A DNA stretch of 64,000 nt. It comes from Eutreptiella sp. 'Long Island Sound 2002'. Lineage: Eukaryota > Euglenozoa > Euglenophyceae > Eutreptiales > Eutreptiaceae. Location of the stretch: NCBI GenBank assembly GCA_964036045.1, contig OZ038381.1, forward strand, positions 154,460,352-154,524,351, read 5' to 3'. Position 1 is the first letter of the stretch. Each line of letters begins with the position of its first letter. Under the pieces are notes generated by a model. That model ran no database searches and had not been told where the DNA came from. It was given only the letters and a program-made list of their open reading frames with translations. Positions 21,901-33,598 of the stretch are shown in pieces. Both the position numbers and the translations under genes were made by a program.

Positions 21901-23090
21901 TACCTCCTGTTTCCTCTTGAATAACACCGAATCGATGAAAGTGAATATGTGGTTCATCCGTTGCAACAGCGACATGTCCTCCAAAGGGCAGTGAAGTCTG
22001 TAGGGTCGGACGATTTGCAAACGAGAGCAACGTTTTTTTTGGCATTTTTCCTAGGTCACGCGAGTTGCGCACGGCAATGGTGGTCCATCAAAAAGCAGGA
22101 GCTCTGGCCACTTCAGAGAAGAAAAACAATATTTCGGGAGATAAAAAAAAAACAGGATTTTCAACATAGAAGTGAGTGACTAAAAAAACAAACAATGTTT
22201 CAGTAGGTAAAAAAAACAGCATTTTGAATGCAGAAGTGAGTGACAAAAAGAAGGAGTGTAGGTTTTTCAACACAAAAAGGGATGCAGGTTTTGAAAAAAA
22301 AAGCAAGACAAAATTTTTTACACAAATAGCAAGAACGCATGGTGTAGAAAAAAAGGTGTAATTTTTTGGAAAAACGAGGACAGAGAAATAGTACCAGTAC
22401 TATACAAATGGAAACCCTAGGAGTTTTCGAAGAAGAAATAATGGTTCTACAGTAGAAGAATACTCCCTATAGAAGAAAAAGAAACATTCATCCAAAAGGA
22501 AGCATTCTGGTTTTTCAAACGGGACATCATAATGCATTCCAGATAGAAAAAACAAAGAAACATTAAGGTAAACAAAAGGGGAGGATGTTGGTACCAACCT
22601 TTACATGGAAAAACACCAGCCTTTTACCAACCCCTTCATGAAAAACACGTCTAAAATCACCTTTTACCCACCGCTGCATGTATGAACTATTACCACCCCC
22701 TGTAGCTGGAACTTCTGGTGCGCCAAATCTGGGATTCGAATGGCATATATCATCAACCGCTAACCTACACTAGTTATAGATGGTGCTGAATTCACGGTTC
22801 ATGGACACAAGAGCATTCCGTGCAAAAAAAGCACCATCCCCCCCCCCCCCCTGCAAAATAAAGCACATTGAATAGATTGAAACGGCGTTGGTTGCTGTGT
22901 GACTTTACAGAAAGTCTGAAATTCTACAATTTCAAGTTTTGGGTATTTTTGGTATTTCGGGGACCAGATGTCAGTGCGATGCCAAAGCGTTCAGAGATCT
23001 TTGGAAGATTGTTGCAGGAAGGATACCCACCAACCCTTCTTTTAGGGGTTGGGAAGTCAAAAGCTATCTTGTGTTAGCCCATATCATCAT
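21901..23090. other. A-rich anonymous region
   Basis: No gene is visible. 22,100-22,580 is purine-rich on the plus strand (AAAAAA and GAAG runs) with a loosely repeated AGAAGTGAGTGAC motif at 22,168 and 22,240. A C-run of 12 lies near 22,840. The short frames here are low-complexity. Confidence 0.5.
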
Positions 23091-23375
23091 GTTTGTGAAG
23101 GTTTCGATGTTTGAATAGTTTTGGGACGATTTGCCTGACAAAATCATAGGTGCCGCACCTTGTACCAAGAGACAGGCATGTTGTCGTGTGAGGGTTTAGC
23201 GCCAGGTATGTGACCTGTAGCGCCATCTGTGGCCCGCATTGAAAGCACAGCGTGGTCATGAGACCAGCCACGGGTGGACTCACCTAGATCCGGCTCTTTC
23301 ATAAGCAGCCGCGCTTCGCTTCAGTGTCAACACCTCCGGGCCTGCGGGCGGTATTGAGCTGGCGATCTCACTTAG

Positions 23376-24007
23376 GTGGTCGTCAGCATCAGCCACAGGA
23401 GTAGGGACGGCTGGAGTCTCCTGCTCATCGTAGCTCTCACCACTCGTAGTGGTGACCGAAGAATACTCGGATCTCTTCTTGAGATGCAGAAGAGTAAGGC
23501 CTCATTTTTCGGCAATCAACTCCTTGTGCACTTCCTGGTCAGGGTCACGCACTGGTTTTGTGAGCCATCAACAATGGACAAGAAACTGGTCCTTTCAGGG
23601 GCAGGCATGGTCTCCTTGGAGTCTTCAGGAACGTACATTGAGGGGTTGGAGAGTTCAGTTCTTCCAACACTCAGGCGCTCCAACAACCGCCTCCAAAAAG
23701 CGTATTTCCCTCTGGTACCCCGGTTGGGGGTGCACAGCACCACTCTTGCTCCTTCAACGGCAATTTTGGTCAACACCTTAGCGAGTTGGGAGAATGGGGG
23801 GTTAGCATAGCACAACCCCATCGATCTCCAGTAGACGTTATCGGCGTTATTGAGATGTTGCGAACAATAGAGCTGCATCATATGCTGCTCCTTACTCGCA
23901 AACAATGCCACCTGAACTTCATTCAAGTCTACCTGCAGGGCGGCCAGTCCATTTTCCAAGACAGGTCGCACCAACTGATATTTTTTGGTTCGATAAAACC
24001 GTTTCAC
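23376..24007 (-). pseudogene. Dam-like DNA methyltransferase domain of a gypsy-type element
   Basis: The frame contains VALFASKEQHMMQLYCSQHL, YWRSMGLCYANPPFSQLAKV and EGARVVLCTPNRG. The order Asp/Phe-Ala box, then W....ANPPF, then strand-rich VVLCTP matches the Dam-type N6-adenine methyltransferase domain found in DIRS-like and some other retroelements (NPPF as the catalytic NPPY/F-like motif). It lies just downstream of protease sequence on the same strand. A stop near 23,490 breaks the frame, with readable codons continuing to about 23,300. Whether it methylates DNA is not shown; some retroelement copies are degenerate. Confidence 0.6.
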
Positions 24008-24034
24008 ATAGCATATACGGGATTCTTTGCGTCC

Positions 24035-24404
24035 TTACAGCTCTAGGGGGACAGAGAAAAAGCCACTGCCAAAGTCGCAGTGCAGGGCATAGGGACGTTG
24101 CAAGGACAACAGTTTCACCTGGGGGTTGCGCCCCAGGAAATCTGTGCCAATGACAATGTCAAAGACGTCGGTGTCAAGCAGTTCGCAGTGCTGACTCACC
24201 TGTTCATCGTCCAGACACACAGTCACATCGATCCCCCCCAGGGAATGGACGGTTGGAAAATCCCCAACCCCTATGGCCACGGTTTTGGTTCTCCGAATCT
24301 TGGCTTGTTTTGGCAATCTGCGGGCCACGATTGAAAGTGTGGCCTGTGTCCAGGACTGCCTTGCGAAACTGATCACATATGTTTACGGTGATCCAGAAAG
24401 CCAA
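24035..24404 (-). pseudogene. Retropepsin-type aspartic protease, frameshifted
   Basis: One frame holds the active-site triad as KAVLDTGHTF. The adjacent frame holds the second signature as VFDIVIGTDFLGRNP, typical of the hydrophobic-hydrophobic-G-x-D-F-L motif of gypsy proteases. A frameshift near 24,300 lies between them. It would process the gag-pol polyprotein. It sits between the CCHC gag end and the methyltransferase-like domain. Confidence 0.75.
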
Positions 24405-24428
24405 ATCCTCTTCCTCGGAACCGCCCCC

Positions 24429-24971
24429 CTATCCCTCTTCAGCGAACTTCACCTCCACACAGGCAGCCTGAAGGCACCTGGAGTGCCAGTTGAGCTTACG
24501 CTTCTTGGCGTTCTCACCCTTGTCGGCACCGCCAGAGCCCTGGGAGGGGAGGGGTGGACTTGTCTTTTCATCCTGCTGCTCACCGTTGGAGGCAGGGTTA
24601 GGGGGTCCCCTTCCACCGTTGCAAGGGGCTGAGGATGTTCGTCTTCCACCAGGGTTTCCCTTACCAGGGGATCTCCCCGGGTTACAGCCTCCCCGATCAG
24701 GCTTACCTTTTCCGCCGTTCTTCCGGTCTTCTTCTTCCGCTTTCTGGTGTTTTTCGGATTTGCGGCGTTTTAGGTGGCATTCATTCTCGTAATGCCGACG
24801 CTTGCCGCAATATCCGCACGTAATAGTGCAGGAGAAGTGGTCTTGGTGTTTCACCTCTTGACCATCCTTGGTTTTCTGCTTGCGCTGAAGTTGCAGCAGG
24901 CATGGGCCTCGCCCATCACGGACGGGTGTGTGGCATGGTCCACCTCTGTTGTCTCTCGGAGAACGGTACAA
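24429..24971 (-). pseudogene. Gag nucleocapsid region with zinc knuckle
   Basis: The frame carries CGYCGKRRHYENEC, a C-x2-C-x4-H-x4-C knuckle that binds packaged RNA. A Lys/Gly/Pro-rich segment follows, then the C-terminal LNWHSRCLQAACVEVKFAEE next to the protease. It is one frame removed from the preceding gag segment, so a frameshift lies near 24,973. Confidence 0.85.
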
Positions 24972-24975
24972 AAGA

Positions 24976-25698
24976 TTAGGGGCCCCTTTGCCATTGGAGG
25001 AGTGCCTCCTGCATGTGTTTCAACTGCCCACCACGGCCCTTACGGAGGTTAGAGGGGGGTTGAGACGACCTCGCTCCAGGATTCCTCTCACCAGGATTCA
25101 CACTTCGCAGATGCTTGCGCAGGTACTTGTCCACGTGAGACTCGTTCTCCCTCTCCCTGGGAAGTTCGATCAGAGGTTCGATCAGATCATCATAGGAGTG
25201 CGTGCGAGCTTTCCTCTCGCACATCTCCCTGCAGCTCTCCCAAGTCTTGGGAGGAATCTTCTCTACGAGCCAAAGGGGAGGCTCAGTAGGACCATAGGAT
25301 GTGGTGTGCGTACGACCCATGAGCTCTTCCAGCTGTGCCACAAACTCTGAGATAGGGGCAGCTGATGGAAATTTGGGGAGTGAAGGCAACTCCTGGATTT
25401 CAGTACGGACACTTGGGTCCATCTCATAGACTGCAGACATCTGTTCTAGTTCCTTCAGGAAGTCGCTCCGGTTGGAGCTCTTCCTGATAGCGGTCTTCAC
25501 CTGCCACTGGAGAAATTTCTTTTTGCACGACTTCTTGATGAGCTTGCACTTTGTCTTGACGTCAGCATGTTGCTGACCCGTGGGGAGTAGAGCTTCGGAG
25601 AACTCCTCAGCCCACTTACGCAGATTTTTGGGACTGCACTCAGGGAGTGTGATCTGAGGGTTCGCTGTGGCGACTGCCTTCATTCCTCTACCAGGCAC
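24976..25698 (-). pseudogene. Gag capsid-like region of the same element
   Basis: 240 codons, predicted helical: NLRKWAEEFSEALLPTGQQ, SDFLKELEQMSAVYEMDP, SEFVAQLEELMGRTH, WLVEKIPPKTWESCREM and ESHVDKYLRKHLRS. This is the usual retrotransposon gag organisation upstream of a CCHC knuckle. An ATG at 25,698 is available, but the coding sequence extends further upstream, so it is probably not the native start. Confidence 0.75.
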
Positions 25699-25846
25699 AC
25701 CTGTGTCTCCTGGTCCACCTGAAGGGGGTGAGGGGTGTGTATTCGCTAATGGCGCCAGTGTAGCCGGGCCATAGCTCTTTAACTAAGCCTCGGAGGTGTC
25801 GCCTACACTACAGACAGGCACAGTCCTCGCACGGGGGCGGAAAGGG

Positions 25847-26350
25847 CTAGGAAAGGGCTAGGTGTCCATGGGGGAGCTGCGGATGCCTCCGTAGCTCTTC
25901 AGGTCCCGTCAGCAGTTGTACACTAGAAGATATGGTAGAGGGCGGCTTCTTCAGGTCAGACAGCCCCAATTCGGTTTTTTGTGCCGCGGACAAGGCACTC
26001 ACGTCCTCTTCACTGGCACCCAAGACCCTGAGGAGCTCCACGGTCTCATCGAGACCCAGTTTAGGAGTTACCTCTCGTGGGTGGAAGGATCGCTTGACAC
26101 ATACAGGTTAGGGCTCCTTCCTCAGTGAGGGCGTCGGCGCCCTGGACTCCCAGTCATGGAACATCTTGAAGAACTTGATGGAGACAGTGTGAACAACGTA
26201 AGGTGACTTCCACTCTGGATCCAACGTTTTGATGGTGTCAAGCACGTCTCTGCCTCGCCACTCCTTCACCTTCGTCCTTGCCAATTTTTCGTTGGCAGGA
26301 TCAGGATGAGTCGCGGAGGGAGTAAGAGAATGGCTTGAACGGGCCATCAT
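25847..26350 (-). pseudogene. N-terminal gag remnant
   Basis: Two frames, 26,350-26,108 and 26,041-25,847, read WRGRDVLDTIKTLDPEWKSP and ELLRVLGASEEDVSALSAAQ. They are separated by a frameshift or stop near 26,070. Composition and position fit the front of the same gag polyprotein. A stretch of about 150 bases between this and the capsid frame has no clear codons. Confidence 0.55.
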
Positions 26351-27123
26351 GGATGCTAAGGCGGCCCCAAAGTGTCCCTGCTCCCCAGCTTTTCGAGGTT
26401 TCCCGCCGTTAAGGGGGAACCCTCAGGGACTGTAGGGATGTCAGGGGGTATATATCGTGTCGCTCCTCTTGCTGTATGTTCTCCTAGAGAACCAGTATCA
26501 CAGGGAATCCCACTTGTAGATGATGGTACTGTCCTCACATTGCCACCCCTTGGTCTGGTGGTGATTGGTTCAGTTTTGGCACTGAAGGTGACAGACCTTT
26601 CAGAATTCCAGATACAAGTGTTCTTTGTCGTGTTGTGCTTTAGTCTTCTAGGGAGCTGTCCCCGCTACTAGAAAAGGTTTCTAGCTTACCTAATGCTGTG
26701 CTTGTTCCTTGTTTTTGATAGAGAAAACCTTGATGCTTTTCGCCAATACAAAATGAAGTTTGCAAGAAAATAGAGTAGGGCAATCCGGGCACCAGATCAC
26801 AATCCAATCAGGATGAAGTCCTTCCAATCTCAAAACATGAAGAGCAAAGAGGGGCTGCACAATGAACAATGCAGGTCTAAATACAAAGCTTCAGTCCTGT
26901 CTAAACAGAACAATTGATCTTAGAGTAAACATTGGCATGATTCTGGCCCCACGGATAGTCCGGAGCACTCATGTGCACAGTTTGACTTGCAATGGAGTTG
27001 GCTAGAAGTCAGGGGCAAGTACGTTGCCCCAGACCAAGGATATCGCTTGGCCAGCATGGCCCAGCAGCTGTATTCAGAATTCAGTTAAAAGGTAGAACAA
27101 CAATAAGTAGGTGAAACATTTGA
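26351..27123. other. Upstream region of the gag element
   Basis: No gene is seen. It probably includes the leader of the gypsy-type element, but no LTR pair or primer-binding site could be found. Confidence 0.3.
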
Positions 27124-27430
27124 GTATAGGGGTCCTGAGGTGGGAGACCACTAGGCTTAACCTACACGGCCGGAGGCATGGAGTGCCTATTTTGTTTCGG
27201 TATAACCTCCATGATGGAAGATACCTCCGTTCACTTCAGTGGTAGGGGTGAACTTCATGGGGGGGCAAGGGTTACAACCCTAGTTACTTTGAAACGTGTA
27301 CCTAAAGCTTCAAAAGAGTGATGAAAATGATTACGTGTTAGTTCCGATTACTTCCGAAAGCATGGGGGGGGCTTGGCCTGGATCACGTACCCCGCAAAAG
27401 ACATGGTAGTGAGTTTTTCTTAATCTGCAG
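27124..27430 (-). repeat. ~300-bp dispersed repeat, copy 2
   Basis: Matches 4440-4740 along its length (see that entry), with the same orientation relative to the adjacent gypsy-type coding remnant. Confidence 0.7.
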
Positions 27431-30110
27431 CCACAGTCAGAACCTCAGAAACCTGAAAACCTCATACAATACACAAAGCCCCACCTAGAGAGGGGGATTA
27501 ACATACGAACGGGGGACAAAACGGCGTAAGGCAGTTGATACTTGGTGATTGTCCCTTGAACTGTTGACTTGAACTCAATTTGAGTTGATGTACGGACTTC
27601 CTTCAATTGATTTTCAACTGAAACGTGGGATCAGCACGTTCAAACAAAAATACTTGTAAGGGGACACAAAAAGGTATGTGGGAGTATGACAACCTCCAGA
27701 CGAAAGGGGTTCCAAGTCCACTGATCACACCCAATGCTAGAGGACACCCTAGGGTGAAATATATCCAGCCAGGTTGATGGGTTTTTTTTTTTGCACTGTG
27801 TGTCCCCGCGTTACCCCCGGGGCACTGGGGGTCAGGTGGATGGGTATGGCATCGTTCAAACGTGACAGCACGAATGGCAAAAAACACGCAAATTGGAACT
27901 ATTTATGCACGTGCCACGCCAACACTGTGGCATCTTCAGAGCTTGCAATGGACTCTCATCATGGGGCAACCATGAATGAAGGGTAGAGAGCCTGACCTTG
28001 CAACAACACCACATGTTGCGGTCATGAAAGACGAACCAACACTGGTCGTGAAATACTGGAACTGCCCATACGTCGAAATTGATCAAATGTGGGGAGGACA
28101 TGGCCATGGCATATCTCCACGTTGAGGGGAAATTTTCACCTCAAAGGGGCATTGATGCTTCACCTATGAATGCATGTGCTCTGTGTCTCCTGACACCGAG
28201 CAAGTCATCTGTGGCAGGGAGTTAGGTCAAATCTGGTGCAGTGCAATTTGACAAAAAGCATGGAAATGACCTGACTTCGGCATTCATGCAGGGCATGAAA
28301 GCAGGGCGATATTCTTTTACCAAGTATGAACGTACAAGCATTGATAGTCTGTCAGCACGCATGCAACGTGGATTGGTAAAGAGCGCACTGGTTCACTGCT
28401 GTTCTACCGGGGTATGGTCCAATGAAATGGCACAAAACAGCAACATATGCACCACGTTCGAGACATGGAGATCACCATATGTCGAAATTCCTCCTCAATC
28501 GGCACAGGAGCACATACGAAATTGCATGGCGATTGACCCATGATCATATACTACAAGAATTCACCATATTTTCTGGCCAGGTCGCTGGCCATATGGAGGT
28601 ATGAAAATTCAAACATGGCTCGAAATGGGTATAATCGCTAAAATTAGCCGAAATTGCGAACACTCATGATTCAATTTCTGCAAGACTATGGCGAGTTAGA
28701 ACCAAAGCAAAGATGATATAAAAGCATGGGATCTATGTGTCAATACATGCACCCTACAAGCTCAAGATGTTGTCTCTAGCTATTTTTCTACCTAACAGAA
28801 ACATCGCACGTAAAAATTGACAAGAGGCAATATGCAACCAACCTATGATCATGGGAAACTCCAATCCAAAGGCAAGAATACATGGGGATATACCCTATTT
28901 GACGAGAAATTTTGCCCTTTTTACAAAATATGCCTCCCATTCAAAAACAGAAACATACAACCCCGGGAATGAAATGAGGGCAATATACATTCACGGGTGG
29001 GATGGGCAAAAATGGTAAAAACTGCCCAAAACTTGGTCCCACTAGCTTCCATATCTATTGGTAAACTTTGAAATGAGTAAAACCTAACTGAAGCAAGGTA
29101 ACCGTACACCTGAAGTCCCCAAGGAGCAACTTACATTGACTCAACCAGCCTCCTATCTATTTTTCACACTGAAATTGTCAATATTGGTCAAATGTACATA
29201 GTTCAAACTAAGGTACTTCGTGAAATTTTCACTATGACCTATACTCAAATTGAAGGTGGCATAGTAGTACTTTACAATTGTACTTACTTTGGGTGGAGTC
29301 GTCCATTCAAACTACAGAGAGATACAACAGCCAAATGAACGCATCCCAAAAACTCAACACTCGCTCTTGTGTTCACTTGCCAGACATATATAAAATACAC
29401 CAGGAGGTTAGATAAATCAAAAAACCAATGCACAAAGATGTATGTGGTCTCTATTTTACATATTGCCTTCATGAAGTGTCCAATTGACGGTGGGCTTTGC
29501 ACAATGCTCGAAAAAAATCCGCAGTTTCGCCCACATTCATGAAAAAATATGCACAAGTAGTAGACAGGCTTGTACAAAGATTATCAAAGCGCGAATACAA
29601 TCTTGAATTGAGACATAAATTGAAAAAACATCCCGCATGTTTGGTCTTAGGCACAACATACTCGCTTACGGCTGTGCACACTCACAATGCCACAAAGCTA
29701 GTATAACTCTACGCAAAAAGGTTCATGTAAAATCATGGTGTATAGAACCCCTTTTTTGGATATACATAGTATACGAAGAGAATAACGGTAAAAGTGGTAC
29801 ACCCAACCTAGAACATTACCACGGTGCAGAAAATGGAACATTGAGGAGGATTTGCACTCTTAATGTACCAATACTTCAAAAAAGACGGCTAAACTAAAGG
29901 AGACCTTTGGTGCCATTTTTCTGCTATACCTGTCGTGGAAGAATTCGGCTGAATAGCTCATCCTAGAGAGGACAAAAAGTCAATCAGTCTATACAAATCT
30001 CTTAGACCCTAACACAAACTGGAGATTTTCCTCTTACAACAAATGATCGGCGCCGAGTGGGAGAGCACGCACACAAGTGACTAGGAGTGCCTTTCTAATT
30101 GGAAGCAGAG
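27431..30110. other. Anonymous AT-rich region
   Basis: Only short frames with no recognisable product occur (the longest about 100 codons at 28,241-28,543). A T-run followed by GCACTGTGTGTCCCC and a CCCCCGGGG hairpin at 27,780-27,835 resembles 30,908-30,962 and may mark one end of a small repeat. Nothing else stands out. Confidence 0.4.
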
Positions 30111-30117
30111 AATTAGT

Positions 30118-30700
30118 GACAATGAATGAATGATAGTTCTCACAGCTTGTCCATGGGCTGCTTCCCCATATAAACACGTATATGTACAAAGCGCATGATA
30201 TCGGTCCTGGGTCGCTTCAAAGAAGAAACGTTGAACCATAGGTTATAACTCGGGAGGAGAGACCATACAAAGGTTATACAGGCGCAACTGGGAGGAACCG
30301 GCGCTTAAGTTTAGGGATCAGGTGATCAGTGGGTGAAGGGTACATTGAAAGGTCGTTTGATGTTGGCTGTGAGGACGGACGTCAGATGGATCCTGGTGGC
30401 TGGATTGAGGACAGTGGCACTGCTTGTCTGGGGGGGGGGGGGGGGCTGCCGACGTGTTTTAACTGAGGCCTGGTACTGGGCAACACTTGCACAGACTAAT
30501 AGCACGGGCGGAATCTCCAGGGAAGAGCCTGCTGTTGCACAGGGGAAACACAATTGACAGGGGCAGCCGGTTCGCGTTGGGGGGTTTGAGAGTGCCTGCT
30601 AACGGGCTGGTGGACACGTGACTGTTGCCATTGCCGCTTGCCTGTGGGTTGTTGCCTGTCCTGTGGTCTGTCATTGGCCAGTGGTGTTTGCAGTCTGACT
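30118..30700 (-). mobile_element. SINE-like element, diverged minus-strand copy
   Basis: Reverse complement of the SINE-like element in LINE A. It runs from GAATGAATGA (the tail) through CCATATAAAC, GTTGAACCATAGGTTATAAC and a run of at least 15 Gs to CAGCCGGTTCGCG. It extends about 90 bp beyond the ends seen in LINE A, so the LINE A copies are slightly 5'-truncated or this copy is longer. Confidence 0.75.
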
Positions 30701-30907
30701 AAAGCCTATTAACCAGTTGACCCATCACAGGATCACTCGGGCAGGCCTGGACCTTACTACGTGGGCCCCTGGGGCTGCTGACAGTCTGATGTAGCCAGCG
30801 GGACATCTCAAAGCGATCCAGACAGTTTGTGGGAACTTGCCAGCCCCTAGTTACAGCATTTTAGCGTACGGATTTCCAGACATGTGTTCGGTTGCCATCG
30901 TGGAGTC

Positions 30908-32345
30908 CCTTTTTTTTTTTTGCACTATGCATCCCCTCAATCCCCGGGGTGCTAGGGGATCGTGGAGTCCCTTCCTCAAACCCATTGTAATGCCACATAC
31001 CACCAGGTCCAGATGTGGCATTGATCAGGGAAGCAGTGTGGAAATCAGGCAAGCAACAGAGCTGAAAGTGGCGGCCCCAGGCCTGCTTGATAAAATTCCA
31101 TGAGGTGTGCAACAGTAATGTTTTCAGATAGGCATCAATCATCTAATTTCAGGTGGCTGACTGACAAAATAAATCACGGTACAGGGACCTAGAAATGTGC
31201 TGAGATCTGTGGTCCCGGGCCTGCTTGAAAACGTCCCATCACTGGCTGGAACCTGACTGGATCACTCTGTGTCGTAGGGTCCTAAAGTTGACCACTGTGG
31301 CTGTCAAAGTGGTGGCAAAGAGGGGCAGCTAGGTCGCACAACGTACTCGAGAGGAAATGAGCAGAAACAACAGCGGGATCTGATGAATGTCTGGGAGTCA
31401 CAAAGCATGGCGGGAGCGTCTCAAAGCCATTGGATGGCAACAGATCGCTGGGTGAGATGTGGCACTGATCAGGGAAGCAGGGCGGAAAGAGGCAACCAAC
31501 AGAGATGAGAGTGGTGGCCCCAGGCCTGCCTGAGAAATTTCTGTGAAGTGCGTAACAATATTGCTTTCCAAGTAGGCATGAATTCTATGCAATTGCAGTT
31601 GGCTGACTGACGGGTGAATCACGGGACGTTGACCTGAGCGAAACATGCTGAGGTCTGTGGTCCCAGGCCTGCTTGTAAAAATCTCAGCACTGGCTGGAGC
31701 CTGGGTGATGAATGTCTGGGAGTCACAAGGCTTGGCGGGAGCGTCTCATATCCATTGGATGGCAACATATCGCTGGGTCCATATGTGGCACTGATCAGGG
31801 AAGCACGGTGGAAAACAGACAAACAACACAGATGAGAGCGGCGGCCCCAGGCCTGCCTGAGAAATTTCTGTGAAGTGCGAAACAATAATTTTTCAAGTAG
31901 GGCAGAAACAACAGGCTGGATCGATGCAGCAGGTGGTACTCCCGGGCCGGCTGCTATCCCATGAATGCCAGTGGCTGACTGACTGGATGAATCACGGCAC
32001 GTTGACCTGAGCGAAACATGCTGAGATCTGTGGTCCGAGGCTTTTTGGAGAAAAAAAAGTCTCAGCACTGACAGGAACCTGGCTGGATCCCCTTGCGTCG
32101 CAGCCTGCCAAATCTGACCACTGGGGCTGTCAACGCTGCAGCAAAGAGAGGCATCTGGGTGGCACAATGTACTTCAGGAGGTTGGGAGAAACAACAGGCT
32201 GGATTGCTGCAGCCGGTGGTACACCCGGGCAGGCTGCGAACCCCGTGAACTGCAAGTGGCTGACTGACAGAGTGAATCATGGCACGTTGACCTGAGGTGA
32301 CATGCTGAGATCTGTGGTCCCAGGCTTGCTTGGAAAGAAAAAACT
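30908..32345 (-). repeat. Dispersed repeat family R1, several tandem-like copies
   Basis: Four partial copies (about 30,960-31,270, 31,390-31,700, 31,705-32,060 and 32,060-32,345) are reverse complements of the unit at 6600-7030. They repeat GGCCCCAGGCCTGC, ATGTGGCACTGATCAGGGA, GGTCCCAGGCCTGCTTG and GGCTGACTGAC. Their mutual divergence suggests repeated insertion or old tandem duplication. The minus-strand frames here are not conserved in register. Confidence 0.75.
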
Positions 32346-32579
32346 CCTGATATCTTGAACGGCCATATTTCCCTGGTTCTTGTTTTTTTTTGGGGGGGGG
32401 GTCAGACCGTCGAGTTGGTACCCTCACACCAGCCAGGACTCATGAGTTTACGGAGTCGGGAAGCAGGCTACGGCTCTGTTTGTGGTAATTGACGTGACAG
32501 CGGGCAGGACAGGTCTGATATGAAACCAGACGATGCAGCAGGAGCTGCCAAAACTGTGCAGTGAACAGGTAGGCATACC
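32346..32579. other. Spacer between R1 repeats and LINE C
   Basis: No feature is recognised. The 3' end of LINE C should lie at or near its right border, but the stem-loop tail seen in A and B was not found here. Confidence 0.3.
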
Positions 32580-32860
32580 CTAGGCAGGTGGGAGAGGAAC
32601 ATGGGCAGTTGCATTAGGGGGAGTTGTGAGTGCACAAAGCTGAGATGGCACCAAGGGTGGAGAGGGAGATGCCGCGGTTGATTCTGAGGCGGCTAAGCGC
32701 CAGGCCGTAGCCTCCCCCTCCGATTTCAGGGGGGCCTGTAGCGTTGGCGGTGGGATCCGCTTTGCCCCGCGGGCCCCGTCGTGGGGCGTGCTCCTCACCG
32801 GCGGCTGCGTGCCAGGCCGTAGCCTCCAACTGTGATTTCAGGTGGGCCGGGGCGGGGAGG

Positions 32861-33598
32861 TCAAGGACGTGGGTTGGGCCTGGGCGAAAGGGGCCAGAAA
32901 TTGTTAGGTTTCGGGGGTGTGGGGGCCCAGTAGGCCCCAAAGCGCGGAATGGCGGGGGGGTTGGGCTCGAGCGTGATGGTCACCCTGCCTAGGGGGACTT
33001 GCACGGGTTGTGGGGATGGCCTCGGGTGGACCACGGAGAGCCACCGGTGTTGCTTGTTGTAGCCCGGAGTGTTGTGCGGATCAGGATGGCCAGGACGTTT
33101 GACGCTTCTAGCGACCTCCACCTTGAAATGTGTGCGAGGTCGGGTGTTCTGTGCGGGGCTTGTAGATCGAGACCGCTTCCGCCGCCAGGGGCTGGTTGGC
33201 TGAGGTTGTTTCGGCTGTTGTTTTTTGAGCTGGCGTTCGAGGTCTCGGACTTTGTTCCGTAGGCGTCCGTTTTCCCTCTCGGTGGATTTGTGGGATGGTC
33301 CTGGGTGACGCGGTGGTGGGCATCCCATGGGATGAGGAGACGGGTATAGGGGCGGGAGGAAGGGAAAGGGGGGCAATGGGTACCCCATTATCGGCATGGG
33401 GCAGTGGCCTAAAGGGGGCCCGTAGGGTGACGCCCATGGTGATGGCACCGGCAATCCGGTGCGGTCGGCACACGGTGAGGGGCTGCGGCTTTGGGTGTCA
33501 GAGGAGGCGTCTTGCGATGAAGTGGTTGTGTTCGACGCGTCGGAGCGCGAGGGGGATGTTGATCGTTCAAGGGACGAGGAATCTGAGCTTCGCGACAT
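32861..33598 (-). CDS. LINE C downstream ORF overlapping the previous stop (TAATG)
   Basis: 245 codons starting at an ATG whose A is the last base of the upstream TAA stop (TAATG at 33,600-33,596). The N-terminus is Ser-rich and the middle Pro-rich (GYPLPPFPFLPPLYPSPHP). A charged predicted coiled coil follows (STERENGRLRNKVRDLERQL) and then a basic segment. TAATG overlaps in silkworm SART1-type LINEs drive termination-reinitiation, so coupled translation is plausible. I do not recognise the protein and see no equivalent intact ORF in copies A, B or D. It may be an accessory nucleic-acid-binding protein. Confidence 0.5.
   Translation of the reverse strand: MSRSSDSSSLERSTSPSRSDASNTTTSSQDASSDTQSRSPSPCADRTGLPVPSPWASPYGPPLGHCPMPIMGYPLPPFPFLPPLYPSPHPMGCPPPRHPGPSHKSTERENGRLRNKVRDLERQLKKQQPKQPQPTSPWRRKRSRSTSPAQNTRPRTHFKVEVARSVKRPGHPDPHNTPGYNKQHRWLSVVHPRPSPQPVQVPLGRVTITLEPNPPAIPRFGAYWAPTPPKPNNFWPLSPRPNPRP

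Noticed and set aside
22700-22800. tRNA-like segment (GATTCGAATGG, and CGCACCA on the minus strand)
   Set aside because: A B-box-like string is present, but acceptor and T-arm pairings do not form. At most a tRNA-derived repeat.
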